DNA from: DATEOR01 sp963841425
Lineage (GTDB): Bacteria > Actinomycetota > Thermoleophilia > Gaiellales > Gaiellaceae
DNA: 64,000 nucleotides
NCBI GenBank assembly: GCA_963841425.1
Contig: CAWJCL010000002.1
Span: 62,001-126,000, forward strand
Direction: 5' to 3'
How positions within the stretch are numbered: position 1 is the stretch's first letter; the number at the start of each line of letters is the position of its first letter. The notes below the pieces were generated by a model. It was not told where the DNA came from and did no database searches. It was given only the letters and a program-made list of their open reading frames with translations. Both the position numbers and the translations under genes were made by a program. Positions 58,687 to 64,000 of this stretch are shown one piece after another.

Positions 58687-59379
58687 TCAGCTCGACCGGC
58701 CGACGTTCTCGACGCTCACGCCTGCCTCCTCCAAAGTCGCCACCGCGGCCGCGATCGCCCTCTCGGACGGCGCGCGGTCGAGGGTCAGGTCGAGCTCGAA
58801 GGCGGTTCGATCGTTCGGTCGACCCATCCTCCGTACGGCTGGTTGAAGCAGCACGAGTAGGAGATCGGCAACCGCCAGAGCCCCGAGGAATCGGTAGTAC
58901 GGGTCGTCGTCGACGTCGCCCCACGCCGCCCCGGCGCCCATGGCCGCAAGCCCTCCCCCGGCCACGATCCCGCCGACATACAGCCAGCGCATCGTGCTCG
59001 AGTCGGTTTCGCGCCGCCGCGAGGTCGTCGCCGCGGCCTGGGCGAGCGCACCCGCGAGCAGGCCGAGGGTGAGAGCCGCCTTGCCGGGAGCCTCGCTCGA
59101 GACTTCTCCCCAGAGCAGCACGAGTGTGAAGACAAGCCCGATCGCCGCCGCCACAATCGTCGCGTACGCGAGGATCCGCGCCTGCCGCCGGTCGAGGAGA
59201 ACCGCCGCAGGAAGCGAGAGCAGGCTGAAGAGCCCGATGAGGGCCGTGGTCGCGAGGATGCGCCCTGTCGCGTCGTCGAACTCGGCGAAGAGAAGGATTC
59301 CGATCGCCAGAAGCGCCGTCCCGGTGAGCGAGGCGACGAGCGCGACCAGGAAGAGCCGCTTGCCCGACGAGACGTCCAC
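58687..59379 (-). CDS. Six-helix membrane protein, unknown family
   Basis: From GTG 59379, 230 residues with about six hydrophobic segments (LFLVALVASLTGTALLAIGI, LATTALIGLFSLLSLPAAVL, LAYATIVAAAIGLVFTLVLL, ALTLGLLAGALAQ, GGIVAGGGLAAMGAGAAW, FLGALAVADLLLVLLQP) and a soluble C-terminus (AFELDLTLDRAPSERAIAAA). Longer frames upstream overlap the next gene and are not used. No catalytic signature. Confidence 0.65.
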   Translation of the reverse strand: MDVSSGKRLFLVALVASLTGTALLAIGILLFAEFDDATGRILATTALIGLFSLLSLPAAVLLDRRQARILAYATIVAAAIGLVFTLVLLWGEVSSEAPGKAALTLGLLAGALAQAAATTSRRRETDSSTMRWLYVGGIVAGGGLAAMGAGAAWGDVDDDPYYRFLGALAVADLLLVLLQPAVRRMGRPNDRTAFELDLTLDRAPSERAIAAAVATLEEAGVSVENVGRSS

Positions 59380-59413
59380 GCGCCCGAATCCTGCGCTCCG
59401 GCCCGGACGCGGC

Positions 59414-60052
59414 TCAGGTCTTGGCCGGGACGATCGCGCGCTCGGCCTCCCGAAGCAGGCGCAGCCCGACGTACGCGAGCCAGAAGAACCAGATCGCCGT
59501 CCCCGCTCTCGTCGCCGCCCCGGCTCCCAGGATCGAGAAGACCGCGTTCCCGAGGATGATGGCGGGAAGGACGAGCAGGCTCGGGAGCCAGACCGAATGC
59601 CACGCCGGGATCCTCCGAAACGCAAACGCGAGCACGATCGGGGCGAGCAGCGTCGCCGCGACCGTGAAGCGAGACTCCCACCTGTGCGCGTCGGCATGCC
59701 AGGAGTCGTTGACGCAGCCCGCGTCGATCCCCTGGCAGTCGAGCCGAAAGACACCGTCCAGGAAGGACCCGATCCCCGCGACGAAGAGCGCGCCTGCGCC
59801 GATCCGTCCGAGGACGTCGGGGCTGAGTGCCCTCCAAAGGCCCAGCGCGGACACCATGACGAGGAGCCCGGTGAGATTGGCGCCGACCTGGTTGTAGAGC
59901 CAGGGGCTGGAAGCGGTCAGGGCGCCGAGATCGGAGATGTCGTCGGCCGCGGGGCTGAACGCCGCCGGCTGAGCGAGGTCACCTGCGATCCACCCGATCG
60001 CCGACGTGACAAAGGCGAGAATCGCGCAGACCCCAGCGGCGCGGAGAAGCAC
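59414..60052 (-). CDS. DUF998 family membrane protein
   Basis: A 212-residue protein with six to seven membrane helices. DUF998 marks are SDLGALTASSPWLYN with VGANLTGLLVMVSALGLW, FLDGVFRLDCQGIDAGC, SWHADAHRWESRFTVAATL with the conserved His. Function unknown. It lies upstream of the preceding membrane gene, 34 nt apart, so both may be co-transcribed. Confidence 0.82.
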   Translation of the reverse strand: MLLRAAGVCAILAFVTSAIGWIAGDLAQPAAFSPAADDISDLGALTASSPWLYNQVGANLTGLLVMVSALGLWRALSPDVLGRIGAGALFVAGIGSFLDGVFRLDCQGIDAGCVNDSWHADAHRWESRFTVAATLLAPIVLAFAFRRIPAWHSVWLPSLLVLPAIILGNAVFSILGAGAATRAGTAIWFFWLAYVGLRLLREAERAIVPAKT

Positions 60053-60084
60053 TCCGCGACCCTTTCACAGCCTGCGGCGGAGGG

Positions 60085-60345
60085 CTAGAGCAGCCGCTCG
60101 ATCCCGAGGACGTGCACGAAGTCGACCTCGAGAGTGCGGATCGCCTCGGCGACCGCGCCCGCGAAGTCCTCCGCCTCGAGCTCACACTCGACTTCTCCGT
60201 GGCCCGGGAGCATTCGGAATGCGGGATCTTCGAGGATGTGCGGAGGAATGCGGTCGAGATAGCAGATGAAGCGAAACGTCTCGACAGCCTGATTCGAGCC
60301 CGTCTGGGGCCTGCGCCGCAGGAGGCTTCCGGTAAGCGCTCCCAC
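60085..60345 (-). CDS. Small hypothetical protein
   Basis: From GTG 60345, 86 residues (ETFRFICYLDRIPPHILEDP, GHGEVECELEAEDFAGAVAE, IRTLEVDFVHVLGIERLL). Composition is protein-like and the C-terminal half is acidic and regular. Family not recognised. Divergent from infA with a 62-nt gap; a longer TTG start at 60417 would overlap infA. Confidence 0.5.
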   Translation of the reverse strand: MGALTGSLLRRRPQTGSNQAVETFRFICYLDRIPPHILEDPAFRMLPGHGEVECELEAEDFAGAVAEAIRTLEVDFVHVLGIERLL

Positions 60346-60393
60346 GGTCGAATCGTGAGGTTCGATGCGGGTAGGAGCGTCCCCCGAACGCGG

Positions 60394-60399
60394 TATTCT
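60394..60399 (+). promoter_or_regulatory. Probable -10 box of infA
   Basis: TATTCT, 8 nt before GTG 60408; the transcript would start at or next to the start codon. Confidence 0.5.
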
Positions 60400-60407
60400 T
60401 TGCCGCC

Positions 60408-60629
60408 GTGGCAGCAAAGGAAGAGAAGATCGAGATGGAGGGCGAGGTCGTCGAGGCCTTCCCCAACGGCATGTTCAAGATTCAGCTCGACGCGGGACAC
60501 GAAGTACTCGGCTACACCGCGGGCAAGATGCGCCGATTCCGCATCAAGATCTTCCCCGGTGACCGCGTGAAGGTCGAGGTCTCCCCCTACGACCTCACTC
60601 GCGGCCGCATCGTGTACCGGTACCGCTAG
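60408..60629 (+). CDS. infA: Translation initiation factor IF-1
   Basis: IF-1 blocks the ribosomal A site during initiation. The 73-residue OB fold reads EKIEMEGEVVEAFPNGMFKI, LDAGHEVLGYTAGKMRRFRI, FPGDRVKVEVSPYDLTRGRI. GTG start at 60408. Located away from the usual rpl/rps cluster. Overlaps the convergent DUF2017 gene by 4 nt. Confidence 0.96.
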   Translation: MAAKEEKIEMEGEVVEAFPNGMFKIQLDAGHEVLGYTAGKMRRFRIKIFPGDRVKVEVSPYDLTRGRIVYRYR

Positions 60630-61129
60630 CGCGCCTCGTCTTCGTTTCTCCGGTCGAGGCTTTCGGCCGACGCGCCTATCGCGGCTTCCTGCAACCAGGT
60701 GAGAAAGGCGTAGACGGCGAGCTCGTAGGCGTGCGGCGCGCCCGGGTCGAACCCGTCCGCGAATTCGTCCTCGCTGACGTCGAGGCGCGTGCCGAGGACG
60801 AGGCGCAGGTCGTTGAGCGCGGCGAGCCAGCAGTCGAGCTCGTCGGGGTCGAGCCGGTCACGGCCGGCGGTCTCCCCGAGCCCGCGAAGGTTCTCCAGGC
60901 GAAGCGATTCGAGCTCGGAGCCCATGAGGGAGCGGTATTCCTGCTCGACCCGATCGTCCTCGTAGGCCCGCGGGCGGAGGCGGCGGAGCGACGGGTCGTC
61001 GGGCTCCGCTGCGAGCAGCTCCTCCAGCTCGGCGGCGAGCTTGCGCAGAAGGTCGCGCTCGTCCGGCCCGAGGTGGACGCGGAAGCCCCCGTCTGCGGTT
61101 CGCTCGATCGGTGCGGGCGGCTCCGTCAA
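60626..61129 (-). CDS. DUF2017 family protein
   Basis: A 167-residue protein (RTADGGFRVHLGPDERDLL, RAYEDDRVEQEYRSLMGSEL, LDCWLAALNDLRLVLGTRLD). DUF2017 is almost always next to clpS in actinobacteria, as here, and may assist adaptor function. TTG 61129 overlaps the clpS stop as TTGA. Confidence 0.88.
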   Translation of the reverse strand: MTEPPAPIERTADGGFRVHLGPDERDLLRKLAAELEELLAAEPDDPSLRRLRPRAYEDDRVEQEYRSLMGSELESLRLENLRGLGETAGRDRLDPDELDCWLAALNDLRLVLGTRLDVSEDEFADGFDPGAPHAYELAVYAFLTWLQEAAIGASAESLDRRNEDEAR

Positions 61130-61428
61130 TCCTGGCGAAGCGTCGCCCAGAGCCCGTGCGCGTGGAGGCGGGCGACGTCGTGTTCGGCTTTTTCGCGCGT
61201 GCCGCTCGAAACCACGGCCTTGCCCTCGTGATGAACCTGCAGCATGAGCTCTGTCGCCCTCGCGAGGCTGTAGCCGAAGAGCTTCTGGAAGACGAGCGTC
61301 ACATAGGACATGAGGTTGATCGGGTCGTTCCAGACGACCACGATCCAGGGACGGTCGTGCTCCTCGCGCTCCCTGCCCGCGGGCCGCTCCAGCTCGACGA
61401 CGTCGGGCGCCGATGTGGAAGAGCTCAC
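61126..61428 (-). CDS. clpS: ATP-dependent Clp protease adaptor ClpS
   Basis: ClpS brings N-degron proteins to ClpAP/ClpCP. 100 residues with the binding-site pattern WIVVVWNDPINLMSYVTLVF, ATELMLQVHHEGKAVVSSG and EHDVARLHAHGLWATL. The conserved NDPINLM and the helix FQKLFGYSLARATELM are kept. Confidence 0.95.
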   Translation of the reverse strand: MSSSTSAPDVVELERPAGREREEHDRPWIVVVWNDPINLMSYVTLVFQKLFGYSLARATELMLQVHHEGKAVVSSGTREKAEHDVARLHAHGLWATLRQD

Positions 61429-61453
61429 GCCCCCATTGTGCCGCAGCCGCCGC

Positions 61454-61597
61454 TTAGCTCTTGGCGGGCGAGGGCTGCGACGCCTCGATGAGCCCGAGGA
61501 GGCGCTCCAGCGCGGCAGCGTCGAGCTCGCCGCGGTTCAGCGAAAGCGCCGTGATCAGGGCGGAAAGGCGGCGGTCTGGCTCGTCCTTCGTCGTCAT
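61454..61597 (-). CDS. Very small hypothetical protein
   Basis: A 47-residue frame (MTTKDEPDRRLSALITALSL, NRGELDAAALERLLGLIEAS). Helical, acidic; may be a short adaptor. A longer frame starting at 61684 would read through the SR1 remnant and is less likely. It follows the lamin-tail gene and precedes clpS. Confidence 0.4.
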   Translation of the reverse strand: MTTKDEPDRRLSALITALSLNRGELDAAALERLLGLIEASQPSPAKS

Positions 61598-61631
61598 GAC
61601 GCAGGGTTTCGCCCCGACCGCCGCCAGTCCT

Positions 61632-61684
61632 GTGTCTCTTCTGGCGATCGCCCCGTGGATGGCCGCGATTGCCGGGAGAGACAC
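61632..61684 (-). repeat. SR1 remnant with deleted centre
   Basis: A 53-nt element: GTGTCTCTTCTGGCGATCG (61632-61650) pairs with CGATTGCCGGGAGAGACAC (61666-61684). These are the two ends of SR1 with the inner hairpins gone. As with copies 1 and 2 it abuts a stop codon exactly (lamin-tail gene stop at 61685). Confidence 0.7.
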
Positions 61685-62578
61685 TTAGTTCGAGATGCCC
61701 GGTGTCGGGTCCCCGATCGTGAAGTCGGCCGAGTTCACGTTCGTGTCCTGGCCGTTCGGATGGCGCGCATCGCTCGTGCCGGGAGCGGGCGCGATCGGAG
61801 GCGCCGCCGCCGTGGTTCCTTCGACGAACGCGTTCGTCGCGTCGCCCCAGCCGACGGAGTCGACGATATTCCCGTCGGCGTCCTTGATCGCCACGCCGCC
61901 TGCAGCCGAGGCGAGGCCGGCCGAGAACGACTTGTCCGCCGGGTGCGCGCCAGAGTAGTCCGAGCCTCCGAAGAGGAAGAACGCCCCCGGAGCCAGCATC
62001 GTGCCGTCGGCGAGTGTGCCGAGCGAGACGTCGCTCGTCCCCGCTCCGGAGCGGTAGACGAGCTTCCAGGAAGACAGGTCGGCGGCCACCGTCCCGGTGT
62101 TGGCGATCTCGACGAACTCGTCGCCGAGTGCGCCCTCGATCCCCACCGAGAACTCGTTGATCCGGATGACCGCGTCGCCGCCCCCGCCCGCGACACAGTG
62201 GATCTGAGCGAGCCCGGAGTCGTCGTAGGCGATCGAGATCGATCCCGCCTCGCCGCCGATGGTGCAGCCGAGCCCCCCGAGGGAATCGAACGAGGCGAGC
62301 CCGGGGCCTGCAGGTCCCTGCGGCCCCTGAGCGCCGGTGGCTCCTTCGGGACCGGCGGGGCCCGGGGCGCCGGCCGGACCCGCCCGCCCCTGCTGGCTCC
62401 AGGCGAGCGCCCGCTCTCCGGAGCGGCAGGCCGAGGCCTTTGCGACGACGCGAAGAGCGCCGCCGTTCACCTTGCGGCAGGCGTGGATGACGCCGTTCCC
62501 GTCAGGGATGGCGGCGAGTGCCGCACCCGCGACCGCCACTGTGGCGATCGCGAGTGCGACGAGAATCTTCGAGCGCAT
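61685..62578 (-). CDS. Secreted collagen-like protein with lamin-tail domain
   Basis: From ATG 62578 (AAGGAG upstream) 297 residues: signal peptide (MRSKILVALAIATVAVAGAA), a short cysteine-containing segment, a collagen-like G-x-y run (GRAGPAGAPGPAGPEG then GAQGPQGPAGPG, residues 62-92), then a lamin-tail (LTD) fold starting VIRINEFSVGIEGALGDEFV and EIANTGTVAADLSSWKLVY. Such surface proteins may bind DNA or matrix. The longer frame to 62776 has no signal peptide. Confidence 0.85.
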   Translation of the reverse strand: MRSKILVALAIATVAVAGAALAAIPDGNGVIHACRKVNGGALRVVAKASACRSGERALAWSQQGRAGPAGAPGPAGPEGATGAQGPQGPAGPGLASFDSLGGLGCTIGGEAGSISIAYDDSGLAQIHCVAGGGGDAVIRINEFSVGIEGALGDEFVEIANTGTVAADLSSWKLVYRSGAGTSDVSLGTLADGTMLAPGAFFLFGGSDYSGAHPADKSFSAGLASAAGGVAIKDADGNIVDSVGWGDATNAFVEGTTAAAPPIAPAPGTSDARHPNGQDTNVNSADFTIGDPTPGISN

Positions 62579-62691
62579 GCTTCTCCTTCCATCGAATGGC
62601 ATGCGCCGGTGATAGCTCCGCGATCCGCGCGTGAGTGTGACCGCGCAGGAAACGGCACGGATCCGCGCAAGAGGGGATTCAAATCTCGCGC
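62579..62691. other. Divergent intergenic region before the signalling gene
   Basis: Short GC inverted segments (repeats of GATCCGCGC at 62617 and 62660) but no clear promoter. The Shine-Dalgarno of the lamin-tail gene lies at the left end. Confidence 0.4.
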
Positions 62692-64000
62692 GTGATTGCC
62701 GATACACCCACGCTGGCTTCCTTCCCCATGCCCGATCCCGATACCGCCCCCACTCCGGACGACGGCTCGAACGCACTCGCCGAAGCGCTCGCCACCACCG
62801 ACATGCTCCGTCGCGTGGCGGGCACGGTCGCCATCCACCTCTACGAGTCCGAGTACCTCGAGGACGGGACCTACGTCTGCAACACCTTCATCGGCGAAGG
62901 GCTCGAAAGTCTCCTCGGCCCCCTTCCCGCCGACCGCACGCCCGAGGAAGCCTGGGAGGAAGCCGTCCACCCGGACGACCAGGAGACGTACGAAGTCCTC
63001 GCAAGGCTCGAGGCCGGCGAGTCGGTCGAGATCGAGTACCGCCTGGTCGGCTACGACGGGAAGACACGCTGGGTCTGGGACCGCATGCGCCCGCGGCGCG
63101 GACCCAGGGGCCAGCTCCTCGTCGACGGAATCGTCGCCGACATCACCGAGCGGCGGAAGGCCTCCGACGCCCTCGAGGAAGCGCGCCGCCAGCTCCAGCA
63201 CATCGCCTTCCATGACCCGCTCACGGGCTTGCCCAACCGGGTCTCCTTCCAGGAGCGGCTGGACGAGGCACTCGACCGCTGCCAGGGAAAGACGTGCGCT
63301 GCCGCCGTCCTCTTCATCGACCTGGACAACTTCAAGCTCATCAACGACAGCTTCGGCCATGCGGCCGGCGACGAGCTCCTCCGTGCGGTCGCGGGACGCC
63401 TCGAGCGCGCCACGCGCACCGCCGACGTGGTCGCCCGCCAGGGAGGCGACGAATTCCTCGTCCTCCTCGCCGACATCGAGCCGAACGGCAACGAGGACGA
63501 CCCCGAGTACGCGCGCAAGGCCGCCGGGGTGGTCGCGAGGAAGATCCGCCGCACGCTGCGCGCGCCCTTCGTCGTCTCCGGCGTGGAGATTTTTGTCAGC
63601 GCCTCGATCGGCGTCAGCCTCTTCCCCGACGACGCGCCCGACTCGGAGACCCTTCTGAAGCACGCGGACACGGCCATGTACCGGGCAAAAGACGCCGGCC
63701 GCGATTGCCATGCCCTGTATGCGCTCGACCGCGACGACGCGCTCGCGCAGCTCTCCATGGCCGGGCGCCTGCGCACCGCGATCGAGCGTGGCGACGGCCT
63801 CGTTCTCCATTACCAGCCGCTCGTCAACCTGGAGTCCGCCGAGATCATCGGCGCCGAGGCGCTCATCCGCTGGCAGGACGGCGAACGCCTCGTCCCGCCG
63901 GCCGACTTCCTCCCGCTCGCCGAGCGCACGGGACTCATGGCTCCCCTCTCGGACTGGGTGATCACGGAGGCCTGCCGCCAGGCGAAGCACTGGCGCGATC
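62692..64000 (+). CDS. PAS-GGDEF-EAL protein, cut by the window edge
   Basis: Cyclic-di-GMP signalling protein. A PAS domain (GTVAIHLYESEYLEDGTYVC, ARLEAGESVEIEYRLVGYDG) is followed by GGDEF: LTGLPNRVSFQERLDEAL, FIDLDNFKLINDSFGHAAGD, intact ARQGGDEFLVLLAD, with RTAD exactly five residues before GGDEF, an inhibitory I-site. The EAL domain begins LVLHYQPLVNLESAEIIG and holds the motif GAEALIRWQDGE before the edge. Starts: GTG 62692 or ATG 62728. No signal peptide. Confidence 0.93.
   Translation, partial: MIADTPTLASFPMPDPDTAPTPDDGSNALAEALATTDMLRRVAGTVAIHLYESEYLEDGTYVCNTFIGEGLESLLGPLPADRTPEEAWEEAVHPDDQETYEVLARLEAGESVEIEYRLVGYDGKTRWVWDRMRPRRGPRGQLLVDGIVADITERRKASDALEEARRQLQHIAFHDPLTGLPNRVSFQERLDEALDRCQGKTCAAAVLFIDLDNFKLINDSFGHAAGDELLRAVAGRLERATRTADVVARQGGDEFLVLLADIEPNGNEDDPEYARKAAGVVARKIRRTLRAPFVVSGVEIFVSASIGVSLFPDDAPDSETLLKHADTAMYRAKDAGRDCHALYALDRDDALAQLSMAGRLRTAIERGDGLVLHYQPLVNLESAEIIGAEALIRWQDGERLVPPADFLPLAERTGLMAPLSDWVITEACRQAKHWRD

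Noticed and set aside
55901..58846. 981-residue plus-strand frame
   Set aside because: It is antisense to dnaE, which has full polymerase motifs.
62655..62700. GGGATTCAAATC, like a tRNA T-arm
   Set aside because: The five-base stems do not pair and no acceptor or anticodon stem is near.
1..64000. Mobile genes or phage regions
   Set aside because: No transposase, integrase or phage structural gene was found; all intact genes fit core chromosomal functions.

Overview
The window is a dense, high-GC (roughly 70%) bacterial chromosome segment in which almost all genes lie on the minus strand. Gene content and neighbourhoods (yceD next to a sepIVA-like gene, clpS next to DUF2017, acpP-plsX-rpmF, a DUF3352 lipoprotein, an ATP-binding SMC with scpA/scpB) point to an actinobacterium. 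The style of the genes suggests a deep-branching class such as Thermoleophilia (Gaiella-like), but that is inference, not a database result. It is core chromosome: no IS element, phage, CRISPR array, tRNA or rRNA was found.

Layout. 1-7.8 kb: dprA (cut by the window edge), comM, yraN, rnhB, rplS, lepB, trmD, rimM, khpA, rpsP, ffh, the classic translation and protein-export block. 7.8-14.4 kb: dodecin, an SDR enzyme, ftsY, an unusually short smc, rpiA, rnc, acpP. 14.4-22.8 kb: plsX, rpmF, yceD, sepIVA-like, coaD, rsmD, recG, then a small signalling group (bicupin, cyclic-nucleotide-binding protein, DegV, receiver domain). 22.8-31.7 kb: FakA-like kinase, rpmB, the riboflavin genes ribH/ribBA/ribE/ribD with a DUF3237 gene inside, rpe, rsmB, fmt, def. 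32-42.9 kb: a hydrolase-cyclase fusion, priA, a DtxR-type regulator, metK, a DUF3352 lipoprotein, gpsA, der, plsC, cmk. 42.9-49.1 kb: aroA, tyrA, a class II DAHP synthase, trpS, RDD protein, rluB. 49.1-64 kb: secreted barrel protein, scpB, scpA, lgt, sigma/anti-sigma pair, BON protein, dnaE, infA, DUF2017, clpS, a collagen-like/lamin-tail secreted protein and a PAS-GGDEF-EAL protein cut by the right edge.

Most genes are in tight operons with stop/start overlaps of the NTGA type. A second group of genes starts only 6-11 nt after a good TANNNT -10 box, which implies leaderless transcripts.

The most unusual content is non-coding. A 163-169 nt structured repeat (called SR1 here) occurs three times in full and once as a 53-nt internally deleted copy. 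Its stems are kept by compensatory base changes, it fits exactly between stop and start codons, and in front of khpA and fmt its last stem strand carries the ribosome-binding site. A second, 86-88 nt two-copy element (SR2) can form two mutually exclusive hairpins. The condensin ATPase is also odd: 722 residues, with shortened arms and no recognisable hinge.

Several essential genes (plsX, DAHP synthase, trpS, dnaE, the sigma factor) carry frameshifts. Most involve single extra bases in CCC/GGG runs, so sequence or assembly error is more likely than gene decay.
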